Below, piece by piece: positions 7,662 to 15,693 of a DNA stretch of 34,690 nt. Location: the NCBI RefSeq assembly GCF_008180615.1, contig NZ_VTEH01000015.1, positions 1 through 34,690 on the forward strand, read 5' to 3'. Made by a program: the position numbers and the translations under genes. The DNA comes from Rossellomorea vietnamensis (GTDB taxonomy: Bacteria > Bacillota > Bacilli > Bacillales > Bacillaceae_B). Position 1 is the stretch's first letter; each line of letters opens with the position of its first letter. The notes below the pieces were generated by a model. The model was not told the origin of the DNA. It ran no database searches and saw only the letters and a list, made by a program, of their open reading frames with translations.

Positions 7662-9059
7662 ATGGCGAAAAAAATGCCTGAGATCGGAGATTATAAATAC
7701 GGTTTCTCTGATAAAGACGTATCAATTTTCCGTTCGAAACGCGGCCTTACTCGTGAAATTGTTGAAGAAATTTCACGCATGAAGAATGAGCCTCAATGGA
7801 TGCTTGATTTTCGTTTGAAATCTTTGGAGCATTTCTATAACATGCCAATGCCGCAATGGGGCGGAGACATGGCTGGTTTGAACTTTGATGAAATCACTTA
7901 CTATGTAAAGCCTTCTGAGAGATCAGAACGCTCTTGGGATGAGGTTCCAGAAGAGATCAAACAAACATTTGACAAGCTTGGTATTCCTGAAGCAGAGCAG
8001 AAATACCTTGCCGGTGTTTCAGCGCAGTATGAATCTGAGGTTGTTTACCACAATATGCAAGAAGACCTTGAAGCGCAAGGTATTGTTTTCAAGGATACAG
8101 ATTCTGCATTAAAGGAAAACGAAGAAATTTTCCGTGAACATTGGGCGAAAGTCATCCCGCCGACGGATAATAAGTTTTCTGCTCTGAACTCCGCAGTATG
8201 GTCAGGTGGATCTTTCATCTACGTACCGAAGGGGATCAAAGTGGAAACACCTCTTCAAGCGTATTTCCGTATCAACTCTGAAAACATGGGACAATTCGAG
8301 CGTACACTAATCATCGTTGATGAAGGAGCAAGCGTACATTATGTTGAAGGTTGTACTGCACCTGTTTATACAACGAACTCTCTTCACTCAGCGGTTGTTG
8401 AAATCATCATCAAAAAAGATGCTTACTGCCGTTATACAACGATCCAGAACTGGGCGAATAACGTATACAACCTTGTTACAAAGCGTGCAGTTTGTGAAGC
8501 AAACGCAACTATGGAATGGGTGGATGGAAACATCGGAAGTAAGCTGACGATGAAATACCCTGCGGTCATCCTTAAAGGAGAAGGCGCAAGAGGCATGACC
8601 CTGTCAATCGCTTTGGCAGGTAAAGGCCAGCATCAGGATGCAGGGGCGAAAATGACTCACCTTGCACCTAATACTTCTTCTACAATCGTTTCTAAATCGA
8701 TTTCTAAACAAGGCGGTAAAGTAACATACCGCGGGATCGTTCACTTTGGACGTAAAGCAGATGGAGCGCGCTCGAACATAGAGTGTGATACGCTGATCAT
8801 GGATAATCAGTCAACTTCAGATACAATTCCTTACAATGAAATCCTGAACGACAATATTTCATTGGAGCATGAAGCAAAAGTTTCAAAAGTATCTGAAGAG
8901 CAATTGTTCTACTTGATGAGCCGCGGAATTTCTGAAGAAGAAGCGACAGAAATGATCGTAATGGGCTTCATCGAGCCATTTACAAAAGAACTTCCAATGG
9001 AGTACGCAGTCGAAATGAACCGTCTGATCAAGTTCGAGATGGAAGGTTCTATCGGTTAA
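7662..9059 (+). CDS. sufB: SufB, Fe-S scaffold subunit
   Basis: Core scaffold of SufBC2D, 465 residues, cytoplasmic. Beta-helix family blocks are clear: ALNSAVWSGGSFIYVPKG near 173-191, HYVEGCTAPVYTTNS with C231, and GARSNIECDTLIMDNQSTSD carrying the late conserved cysteine that matches the catalytic Cys of E. coli SufB. The C-terminal motif EQLFYLMSRGISEEEAT is the SufC docking region and parallels SufD. A strong ggagg precedes ATG 7662. It is the last gene of the operon, closed by a terminator ten bases on. Confidence 0.97.
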   Translation: MAKKMPEIGDYKYGFSDKDVSIFRSKRGLTREIVEEISRMKNEPQWMLDFRLKSLEHFYNMPMPQWGGDMAGLNFDEITYYVKPSERSERSWDEVPEEIKQTFDKLGIPEAEQKYLAGVSAQYESEVVYHNMQEDLEAQGIVFKDTDSALKENEEIFREHWAKVIPPTDNKFSALNSAVWSGGSFIYVPKGIKVETPLQAYFRINSENMGQFERTLIIVDEGASVHYVEGCTAPVYTTNSLHSAVVEIIIKKDAYCRYTTIQNWANNVYNLVTKRAVCEANATMEWVDGNIGSKLTMKYPAVILKGEGARGMTLSIALAGKGQHQDAGAKMTHLAPNTSSTIVSKSISKQGGKVTYRGIVHFGRKADGARSNIECDTLIMDNQSTSDTIPYNEILNDNISLEHEAKVSKVSEEQLFYLMSRGISEEEATEMIVMGFIEPFTKELPMEYAVEMNRLIKFEMEGSIG

Positions 9060-9068
9060 TACAGAAAT

Positions 9069-9097
9069 CCCGTATGCATTATGCATGCGGGTTTTTT
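9069..9097 (+). terminator. suf operon terminator
   Basis: cccgtatgca and tgcatgcggg form a 10-bp stem with a three-base loop, followed by a run of T. Confidence 0.85.
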
Positions 9098-9188
9098 GTG
9101 TGTAAGGCCCGTTGGTTGTACGCACGATTAGGATTTTCCGCCCCTCTGATAACGAAAAATTTGCGGAGTGCGAGTAAATTAGCTGGTT

Positions 9189-9300
9189 TGCTGATAAATG
9201 AGGGATTTCCGCCGATAAACTAGAAGAAATCGCCGATAAAAGTTATTATCCGCCGATAAACCTACCGGAAACGCCGATAAAAGCAGCCAAATCGCCGATA
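9189..9300. repeat. 21-bp periodic array with CGCCGATA core
   Basis: The octamer cgccgata occurs at 9210, 9231, 9251, 9272 and 9293, with a variant tgctgata at 9189. Spacings are 21, 21, 20, 21 and 21. Bases between the cores are not conserved. No promoter, frame or hairpin explains it. The array at 17556-17755 has the same period and a related core. Confidence 0.8.
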
Positions 9301-9703
9301 GAACAACCCTTCGACTGCATTAAGGAGCTGCCTATTCGAAAGTCATCCATATTGTTCAGCTGAAGAATGGTGAGTATCAATACAAACCTGAAAATAGTAC
9401 GGAGGGAAATTATTTATTTTGGTGATAACATCTTCAAGACAGCCGGCAAAATCAACTGTTTGCCCAATAACCGGCAACAGTGGTATGTTAAATAAAGGCT
9501 GAACTCAAATAAATTGCTGCTTTCGGAATAATCTTAAAACCTGATTTAACTCCTTGGTCCCTGAAGATTTTAACAGGGAGAGAAACTCAGTTCTTTCAGT
9601 AAGCCAGTGTACTATGGCGTTATTCCTTGAAAGGTATATTAGATAGCAGCAAAGGTTAAAACAAGAGCCTGGATAAAAGCATACTGCGAAACGGGGTGCT
9701 GTT
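9301..9703. other. Intergenic stretch upstream of yunF
   Basis: AT-rich, no plausible gene. A small hairpin (ccctg and caggg) lies near 9572-9591. A possible promoter fragment ttgaaaggtatatta near 9629 lacks good spacing. I see no T-box or other riboswitch pattern. Confidence 0.45.
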
Positions 9704-10546
9704 TTGATATATATCGGATTAACCGGCTGGGGTGATCATGATTCACTGTATACCAATATCTCACAAAGGGATAAGCTGAAGGAGTATTCAGCGCACTTCC
9801 CGATTGTTGAAGTGGATTCTACTTTTTATGCTGTCCAGCCATTAAGAAATGCAGAAAAGTGGGTGAGAGAGACGCCGGCTTCTTTTCAGTTCATTGTAAA
9901 GGCGTATCAAGGAATGACTGGACATAACCGAGGGGATATTCCATTCAGCAGCAAAGAAGAAATGTTCCAGGCATTCACATCCTCGCTGAAGCCATACATC
10001 GAAGCAGAAAAACTTGGTATGGTGCTTCTTCAATTTCCACCCTGGTTCGATTGTAAAAAAGAGAATGTGGAATACTTAAGGTATTGCAAGGACAGGCTGG
10101 GAGATCTGCCGCTGGCCTTGGAGTTCCGGCATCAATCATGGTTCTACCCTCAATATAGGGAAAGGACGCTTTCGTTTATGAGAGAAGAGGGCTGGATACA
10201 CAGCATATGTGACGAACCCCAATCAGGGGAGGGATCGGTGCCGACTGTGCTTGAAGCGGCCAGGGAAGATATGACGCTGGTCAGGTTTCATGGAAGAAAC
10301 GTACATGGGTGGCAGAAGCCGAATGGAGATAACTGGCGTGAGGTCCGCTATCTTTATCGGTATAATGAAGAAGAATTATCAGATTGGAAAGAAAAGCTTG
10401 AAACGCTGAAAGAGCAAACGAAAGATATTTTTATTGTTTTTAATAATAATTCGGGCGGAGATGCAGCAGACAACGCCAGGCAGTTCCTGGACATGCTCGA
10501 TATACAATATACGGACCTTGCTCCCAGGCAGCTTGATTTATTTTAA
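9704..10546 (+). CDS. yunF: DUF72 family protein YunF
   Basis: A 280-residue cytoplasmic protein of the DUF72 family, which adopts a TIM-barrel fold; its reaction is not established. Family marks are the N-terminal YIGLTGWGDHDSLY, EVDSTFYAVQP near 35-46, FIVKAYQGMTGH, LALEFRHQSW and VRFHGRNVHGW. The start is TTG 9704, the only start preserving the beginning of the family sequence, with ggggtg six bases upstream. It is followed by yunE, yunD and yunC in the order of the B. subtilis yun cluster, though spacing suggests they are not one tight operon. Function unknown; identity is firm. Confidence 0.88.
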   Translation: MIYIGLTGWGDHDSLYTNISQRDKLKEYSAHFPIVEVDSTFYAVQPLRNAEKWVRETPASFQFIVKAYQGMTGHNRGDIPFSSKEEMFQAFTSSLKPYIEAEKLGMVLLQFPPWFDCKKENVEYLRYCKDRLGDLPLALEFRHQSWFYPQYRERTLSFMREEGWIHSICDEPQSGEGSVPTVLEAAREDMTLVRFHGRNVHGWQKPNGDNWREVRYLYRYNEEELSDWKEKLETLKEQTKDIFIVFNNNSGGDAADNARQFLDMLDIQYTDLAPRQLDLF

Positions 10547-10610
10547 GCCTGCCTGGAGAATTTTTCGGTTCATGGCAAACTAACGAAGTAAAAGATTTGG
10601 AGATGACAAC

Positions 10611-11435
10611 ATGGAATGGATACTATTAGTGCTGATCGGCCTCTTTGCTGGAGCGCTTGGTTCATTGGTCGGGTTAGGAGGAGGAGTGATTATCGTTCCT
10701 GCCCTGGTTTTCTTTGGGGGATACACCGCTTTACTTGATGACTTAGGTCCGCAAGTGGCGGTTGGAACTTCACTGATTATCATGATTTTTACAGGCCTTT
10801 CTTCAACTCTGTCCTATATTAAGCATAAGACGGTGGATTACAAGAGCGGACTGTTATTTTTTATTGGTGCCGGTCCTGGCTCCATTATTGGTGCTGTTGC
10901 AAATAAGTCTTTTAGTATGGAATCCTTCAATTTATATTTTGGTTTTTTTATGATTTTAGTCTCCTTTATTTTGATGATCCGCAACAAGATTAAACCAATT
11001 GAAACTTTTAAACAGAGCAGTTACCAGCGCAGCTTTACGGATGCTTCGGGAAGACAGTTCTCCTATGGATTTCCGCCTGTGCTTGGTGTGGCAATAGCCT
11101 TTTTTGTCGGTTTTACTTCCGGCCTATTCGGAATCGGCGGCGGATCGCTGATGGTGCCGGCCATGATTCTGGTATTCCTGTTTCCCCCACATGTCGCGGT
11201 GGCTACCTCCATGTTCATGGTGTTTTTATCCGCCTTAGTCAGTTCCGCCACACACATTTATTTAGGAAACATTAACTGGCTTTATGCGCTTGCGATTATC
11301 CCGGGAGCCTGGTTTGGAGCAAAAGGGGGAGCGTATTTGAATTCAAAGCTTCAGTCAGGGGCACTTGTCAATATTCTGCGAATCATATTGGTCCTGATCG
11401 GGATCCGGCTTGTTTATCAAGGATTTACCGGGTGA
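10611..11435 (+). CDS. yunE: TauE/SafE-family membrane permease YunE
   Basis: Integral membrane protein of 274 residues in the TauE/SafE (formerly DUF81) family, proposed exporters or permeases of sulfite, sulfoacetate and related anions. Two related halves are visible, each opening with a glycine-rich motif: LGGGVIIVPAL near residue 22 and GIGGGSLMVPAM near 178. About eight hydrophobic segments are present with a short cytoplasmic stretch at about 125-145. A ggag lies before ATG 10611, 64 bases after yunF. The substrate cannot be read from the sequence; sulfur anions are the family-level guess. Confidence 0.85.
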   Translation: MEWILLVLIGLFAGALGSLVGLGGGVIIVPALVFFGGYTALLDDLGPQVAVGTSLIIMIFTGLSSTLSYIKHKTVDYKSGLLFFIGAGPGSIIGAVANKSFSMESFNLYFGFFMILVSFILMIRNKIKPIETFKQSSYQRSFTDASGRQFSYGFPPVLGVAIAFFVGFTSGLFGIGGGSLMVPAMILVFLFPPHVAVATSMFMVFLSALVSSATHIYLGNINWLYALAIIPGAWFGAKGGAYLNSKLQSGALVNILRIILVLIGIRLVYQGFTG

Positions 11436-11577
11436 ATTTGAGGGCTTCATGTTTTCATTCACTATACATAGGTAAAATGAAACGTAATAGTACCAGCTGG
11501 ACTTTCAATCCCTGATTGAGTTTTTTAGTCGGTACTCTGTCTGGGATTCAGTGTTTTAAAAGGAAGTGGGTGAAAGA

Positions 11578-12948
11578 GTGAAAGAAACAATTCATATTTA
11601 TCATACAAACGATTTACATAGCCATTTTGAAAATTGGCCGAGAATCCGCGACTTTCTGAAATTGAGAAAACAGTGGCATCTTGATGCTGGAGATGAAGTG
11701 TTTCTCTTTGATATCGGGGATCATGTCGACAGGTGGCATCCTCTTTCGGAAGCCACCTTGGGGAAAGGCAATGTCGAGATGCTGAATGATGTTGGCTATG
11801 ATGCGGTTACAATCGGAAACAATGAGGGAATCACGTTCTCATATAGCGAACTGAATGACTTATATAGTGATGCCCGGTTTGAAGTGCTGCTTGCCAATTT
11901 ACATACGAAGGATGGCAAGATCCCTGCCTGGGCAAAGCCTTACAGCATTTATGAAACCAAAGCAGGAACGAGGGTTGGTGTCCTGGGTTTGACCGCCCAT
12001 TTTGCTCCTTTTTATAAACCATTAGGATGGAATATATATTCTCCGATGGATCAGCTGGACTTCTGGATGAAGGAGCTGTCGCCTCAGACTGATATGATTG
12101 TCCTTCTTTCTCACTTGGGAATAAGGGACGATGAGTGGATAGCGGAATCGTACCAAGAGATTGATATCATTTTGGGAGCTCATACCCACCATATTTTTCA
12201 TGAAGGAAAAGAAATCAACGGAACGCTGCTGGGGGCGGCGGGAAAACATGGACATTATGTGGGCCATATTATATTAGAGTTTGATACTGATCAAAAGATC
12301 TTCTCTACACGAAAGGCTCAGCTTTATGAGCAAGATGGACTTCCTGTTTCAAAAGATGAAGAAAAGCAGATAAAAGGGTGGCATGACGAAGGGGAAAAGA
12401 TGCTGAATGAAACGGCAGCCGTTTTGGAAAGGGATCTAAAAGCGGACTGGTTTAACCCTTCAGAACTGCCTCAATTGCTTTCGGACGCCCTGCTTCATTG
12501 GTGTGAAGCAGATTGCGCTTTCCTGAATGCCGGACTGGTACTGGAAGGACTGCGGAAGGGCAAGGTCAGCAAGTTTGATATACACAGGATTCTGCCTCAT
12601 CCGATCAACCCCTGTGTGATTCACTTGACTGGGGCGGAATTGAAAGAAGTGATCAAGGCAACAAGAGATGAAGAACTTCATCATCTACAAGTAAAAGGGC
12701 TGGGTTTCCGCGGGAAAGTCATGGGGATCTTCGCTTACAGTTCGATCACCTTTGGAAAAGATATTCACCATATATTTATCAATGGAGAGCCTATTAATCA
12801 CCGTCGTACGTATAAGCTGGCAACGACAGACATGTTTACTTTCGGGCACTTCTTCCCTGAGTTGCAGCGGAATGAAAAGCAGTATTATATGCCGGAATTT
12901 CTTAGAGATGTGCTTGCCTGGAAACTTAAAGGAATGAATTCAAGATAA
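11578..12948 (+). CDS. yunD: Metallophosphoesterase / 5'-nucleotidase family protein YunD
   Basis: Two-domain protein of about 456 residues: an N-terminal metallophosphatase (IYHTNDLHSHFENW, DIGDHVDRW, TIGNNEG, LLSHLG, GAHTHH) and a C-terminal 5'-nucleotidase domain from about 300. The metal ligands of the family (D and H of NDLHSH, D of GD, N of GNNE, H of SH, H-x-H of GAHTHH) are all present. There is no signal peptide, so unlike UshA-type enzymes it should be cytoplasmic; nucleotide or related phosphoester hydrolysis is inferred. GTG 11578 is preferred over GTG 11566 because aaggaag overlaps the latter and because it gives the family N-terminus. Upstream hairpin-like sequence is weak. Confidence 0.85.
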   Translation: MKETIHIYHTNDLHSHFENWPRIRDFLKLRKQWHLDAGDEVFLFDIGDHVDRWHPLSEATLGKGNVEMLNDVGYDAVTIGNNEGITFSYSELNDLYSDARFEVLLANLHTKDGKIPAWAKPYSIYETKAGTRVGVLGLTAHFAPFYKPLGWNIYSPMDQLDFWMKELSPQTDMIVLLSHLGIRDDEWIAESYQEIDIILGAHTHHIFHEGKEINGTLLGAAGKHGHYVGHIILEFDTDQKIFSTRKAQLYEQDGLPVSKDEEKQIKGWHDEGEKMLNETAAVLERDLKADWFNPSELPQLLSDALLHWCEADCAFLNAGLVLEGLRKGKVSKFDIHRILPHPINPCVIHLTGAELKEVIKATRDEELHHLQVKGLGFRGKVMGIFAYSSITFGKDIHHIFINGEPINHRRTYKLATTDMFTFGHFFPELQRNEKQYYMPEFLRDVLAWKLKGMNSR

Positions 12949-12955
12949 ACTGTAA

Positions 12956-12999
12956 CCTCTCCTTGCCCCCTTTCATAACATAACAGTTGAAAGGAGAGG
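12956..12999 (+). promoter_or_regulatory. Inverted repeat covering the yunC ribosome binding site
   Basis: cctctcc (12956-12962) and tttca (12971-12975) can pair with tgaaa and ggagagg (12988-12999), which is the yunC Shine-Dalgarno. The pairing could hide the site, giving translational control or coupling to yunD, whose stop is just upstream. It may also act as a weak terminator. Inferred only. Confidence 0.4.
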
Positions 13000-13008
13000 A
13001 TGACATTG

Positions 13009-13308
13009 ATGAATCTTTCCCCAGTGGAGATAGAGGGTCACACTTTTCTGGCTGTATCTGTGCAGCTTCCCAAAACAAACCTGCTTGTCGTCACAAGCGA
13101 CAAGGGATATATAATGTGCGGTGCGCTTGATGTCGGCCTGCTGAATGAAAAGCTGAAGGACAGGAAAATCATTGCAGGCAGAGCTGTAGGGGTGAAAACA
13201 ATCCAGCAGTTGATAGACGCTCCCTTGGAATCGGTGACTCATGAGGCAGAACAATTAGGTATTACTTCCGGGATGCCTGGAAGAGAGGCGCTATTGAAGA
13301 TGATATAA
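13009..13308 (+). CDS. yunC: DUF1805 protein YunC
   Basis: Cytoplasmic protein of 99 residues, DUF1805 family, without known activity. Recognised by GYIMCGALDVGLLNEKL and the block AGRAVGVKTIQQLIDAPLESVT, both strongly conserved in Bacillus YunC. ATG 13009 is chosen over ATG 13000 because the ggagagg site lies nine bases before it and because the family begins M-x-L-x-P. It follows yunD by 60 bases and ends at a good terminator. Confidence 0.85.
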   Translation: MNLSPVEIEGHTFLAVSVQLPKTNLLVVTSDKGYIMCGALDVGLLNEKLKDRKIIAGRAVGVKTIQQLIDAPLESVTHEAEQLGITSGMPGREALLKMI

Positions 13309-13314
13309 GTTAGA

Positions 13315-13346
13315 AATCCTGAGCCCGTTCTGGTTCAGGATTTTTT
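13315..13346 (+). terminator. Terminator of yunC
   Basis: aatcctga and tcaggatt arms with a 12-base loop, then a T run, seven bases after the yunC stop. From here to about 13574 I see no gene, only a 23-codon frame without support. Confidence 0.8.
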
Positions 13347-13574
13347 AACTCATTAGCACATCAAGAAGTGAATGTTACCAAGAAAATTATAGAACAATTG
13401 GAATATTTATGTTTCAAGGTGAAAAAAGAGGGTATATAAGTAAGTGGAATTAATGGTATTTTTCAAAAGAAGCGGGAAATCCCTTATAGAGATAGAAACT
13501 GGAATACTCTTACAAGGAAATTAGGACGACAAAAGGATTATTGAAAAATAATAATCGAATCAATTATGGTTCTC

Positions 13575-13602
13575 TTGAAAATACCTTTAAATGCTTTATA
13601 AT
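13575..13602 (+). promoter_or_regulatory. Sigma-A promoter of the HD-GYP gene
   Basis: TTGAAA at 13575-13580, a 16-base spacer, and a perfect TATAAT at 13597-13602, about 54 bases before the start codon. Confidence 0.7.
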
Positions 13603-13655
13603 GAAGATATTAGTAAAATTTGTCGAAAATGATTAAGTATACATAGGAGAATTCG

Positions 13656-14765
13656 ATGAGATTTATATCAGCCAAAACTCTAAAACCAGGTATGGTCATG
13701 GCATCAACCGTTTATAATGGTAACGGACAGGCCCTTATCAAGTCGGGTGTCTCCGTTACAAACCGGATGGTCCAAAGATTAATCCAACTGAATATCCAGT
13801 ATGTATACATAGAAGATGGTTTATCGGCAGGAATTGAAGCGGCTGATTCCATTCCTGCTAAGGTCAGGCAGGATGCGGTCAACAAGATAGATTCAACCTT
13901 CAGCCATTTGGAAAAGAACTCTGTGTCCAGCAACCTTGTTGCCTTGGAACAAAGTGCCGGCAGCTTTAAGGAAGTCATAGATACGATTCTTAACGAAATC
14001 AAAGGCAGCGGCGATTTGCTGACGTTACTGACAGATGTCTTTACCTATGACTCTTATGTATTTCATCATTCGTTCAATGTCACTCTTTATACCCTCGCGA
14101 TTGGAATCGAGCTTGGGATGCCTCCGAAGCAGCTTGATATGCTTGGACTCGGAGCCATCATGCATGATATCGGAAAGATGAAGGTACCGGAAGATATCTT
14201 AATGAAGCCGGATAAACTTACATATGAAGAATTCAATGAAGTACAAAAACACTCAGAATACGGGTTTGATCTTCTGAGGCAGTTACATAATGTATCTCTT
14301 CTTGTGGCCCATTGCGCCTTTCAGCATCATGAACGCCTTGATGGATCTGGATATCCGCGCGGCCTTAAAGGGGATGAAATACACCCTTTTGCCAAAATCA
14401 TTGCCGTTGCGGATGTTTTCGATGCTCTGACTTCCAACCGGGTTTACCGGGACGCCATGCTGCCGCATGAAGCTCTTGAGATTTTGTACGCTGGTTCAGG
14501 CACTCTGTTTGATGCCAATGTGATCCACGCTTTCAGAAAGTCTGTAGCCATCTATCCGAACGGGATGGTGGTCGTCCTGAGTGATGGCAGAAGGGGAATT
14601 GTCGAGAAGCAGAATAAAGGGCTTACCCATAGACCGATTCTCCGCATCATTGCGGAAAACGGAGAAGAGCTTTCACAACCATACTCTCTAGATTTGGGAA
14701 GAAGCCTGGATACAACCATCACAGGATTCGATTCCGAGTTTGAAAGCAGATTGATGGAAGTATAA
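13656..14765 (+). CDS. HD-GYP domain phosphodiesterase
   Basis: Cytoplasmic 369-residue protein with an HD-GYP domain, the family that hydrolyses cyclic di-GMP (and in some members cyclic GMP-AMP). The N-terminal ~60 residues resemble the small domain that often precedes HD-GYP (LKPGMVMASTVYN, then a turn and VYIED). The core has H170-D171 in IMHDIGKMKVPEDIL, H199, H224-H225 and the GYP motif in HHERLDGSGYPRGL (224-237), and D253 in VADVFDALTSNRVYRD, so the metal site appears complete. About 70 residues follow as a C-terminal extension. It has its own sigma-A promoter and terminator, hence probably monocistronic. ATG 13656 is preceded by aggag. No membrane segment is visible; signal input is unknown. 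Confidence 0.9.
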   Translation: MRFISAKTLKPGMVMASTVYNGNGQALIKSGVSVTNRMVQRLIQLNIQYVYIEDGLSAGIEAADSIPAKVRQDAVNKIDSTFSHLEKNSVSSNLVALEQSAGSFKEVIDTILNEIKGSGDLLTLLTDVFTYDSYVFHHSFNVTLYTLAIGIELGMPPKQLDMLGLGAIMHDIGKMKVPEDILMKPDKLTYEEFNEVQKHSEYGFDLLRQLHNVSLLVAHCAFQHHERLDGSGYPRGLKGDEIHPFAKIIAVADVFDALTSNRVYRDAMLPHEALEILYAGSGTLFDANVIHAFRKSVAIYPNGMVVVLSDGRRGIVEKQNKGLTHRPILRIIAENGEELSQPYSLDLGRSLDTTITGFDSEFESRLMEV

Positions 14766-14785
14766 AATATTTTGTTACAGTGTTC

Positions 14786-14828
14786 CCCTGCTTAGAAGCA
14801 TATATTGCTTGTAAGCAGGGATTTTTTT
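14786..14828 (+). terminator. Terminator of the HD-GYP gene
   Basis: ccctgctta and taagcaggg, a 17-base loop and a long T run. Confidence 0.85.
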
Positions 14829-15321
14829 AAGACTTTTTTCTAAAAGATTGGCTTTTTAATATGAATTTATTAAGTTAAGGCCATTATTCAAAGGGAGTAT
14901 TGCTATAGCAAGAAGAAGAGAGCTGTTCTCTTGTTTAGAGAGAGAAAATCTTTGTATCCGGAATGGAACCTGCACTTAAATTTTTCCTAGACAACTCTAA
15001 ATGCTAAAACATTCTATTTTGATGTTAGAATCTGATTTTACCTTCATTCCCTTTACGTATGAGGATTGGAGCGGAGTCCTTCCCCTGGAGCGGAAATCCA
15101 TCAATTTTCATAAGCAACAACCTATGCGAAGAAGACCCTGCATGAAAGAGGATATTGCCTGCAGCACTAAGCCTGGTGGTAGGAGAACAGCCCCTATATT
15201 CCTGGCAGTAATCTATCGGAAAAGGAGAAAGAAGTACCACAGTATGTTACCAACAGCTGTGATGCTGTAAAAGCTGAGGTATAGAGTACAGTGGAAATTC
15301 ACGGAAAAGAACAAAATATTC
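14829..15321. other. Intergenic stretch upstream of the lysine riboswitch
   Basis: No credible gene. The 89-codon frame 15001-15270 lacks a ribosome binding site. Around 15060-15105 the phrase tggagcggaaatccat recurs in reverse near 17370-17390, so this is a decayed member of the dispersed repeat family. Confidence 0.5.
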
Positions 15322-15350
15322 TTGTCAGGAACCGATATACCTGATATATT
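15322..15350 (+). promoter_or_regulatory. Sigma-A promoter of the riboswitch/nhaC unit
   Basis: TTGTCA (15322-15327), 17-base spacer, TATATT (15345-15350). Transcription would begin about 30-40 bases before the aptamer. Confidence 0.7.
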
Positions 15351-15384
15351 AATCAAGTGAATTTAATATTTACTCAATCATCTA

Positions 15385-15545
15385 AATCCGATGGGGTAGA
15401 GGCTGCACCTATTCATCAGTAAACCGAGTGAGAATGACAACTGTGATCTTGGTTGAAAGGGGATATGTGCCGAAGCAGAATGGGATTGGTCGGAATCCTT
15501 GCTGCTGGGGTTACCTTGAATAAGGGTAACACTGTCATTATAAGT
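15385..15545 (+). promoter_or_regulatory. Lysine riboswitch (L box) aptamer
   Basis: The conserved L-box landmarks occur in order: ggggtagaggctgc (15394-15407), cagtaaac, ggttgaaagggga (15451-15463), tgtgccgaagca (15467-15478), the ggatt/aatcc hairpin (15483-15499), gctgctgggg (15501-15510), the ggttacc/gggtaac helix and actgtca. Spacing agrees with known lysine riboswitches. It lies between a sigma-A promoter and an intrinsic terminator before an NhaC-family gene. Lysine binding is expected to favour termination. The exact aptamer ends and the antiterminator pairing are not resolved by eye; another stable hairpin, cattataa with ttataatg, occupies 15536-15563. Confidence 0.9.
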
Positions 15546-15605
15546 CTTTCGAAGATTATAATGGGGAGCTACAGATCGAGATGGAGAAATGACTATATTA
15601 CAAAA

Positions 15606-15640
15606 GGTAATAATAGGATTCTCTATTACTGCCTTTTTTT
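15606..15640 (+). terminator. Riboswitch-controlled terminator
   Basis: ggtaataatag (15606-15616) pairs with ctattactgcc (15623-15633) with one mismatch and one G-U pair; seven T follow. It lies after the lysine aptamer and 54 bases before the nhaC start, the position of an expression platform. Confidence 0.8.
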
Positions 15641-15693
15641 ATTTTCTTCTATCATTCTGCAATTCCCTCCCTGTCATTATAGGAGGAGAAACA

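Noticed and set aside
13347..13574. Gene remnant between yunC and HD-GYP
   Set aside because: Only a 23-codon frame is visible and nothing resembles a known family.
15001..15270. 89-codon ORF before the riboswitch
   Set aside because: No Shine-Dalgarno, unusual composition and overlap with a decayed dispersed repeat.
15589..15693. N-terminal extension of the NhaC protein
   Set aside because: It overlaps the riboswitch terminator and lacks a ribosome binding site; ATG 15694 has aggaggag.
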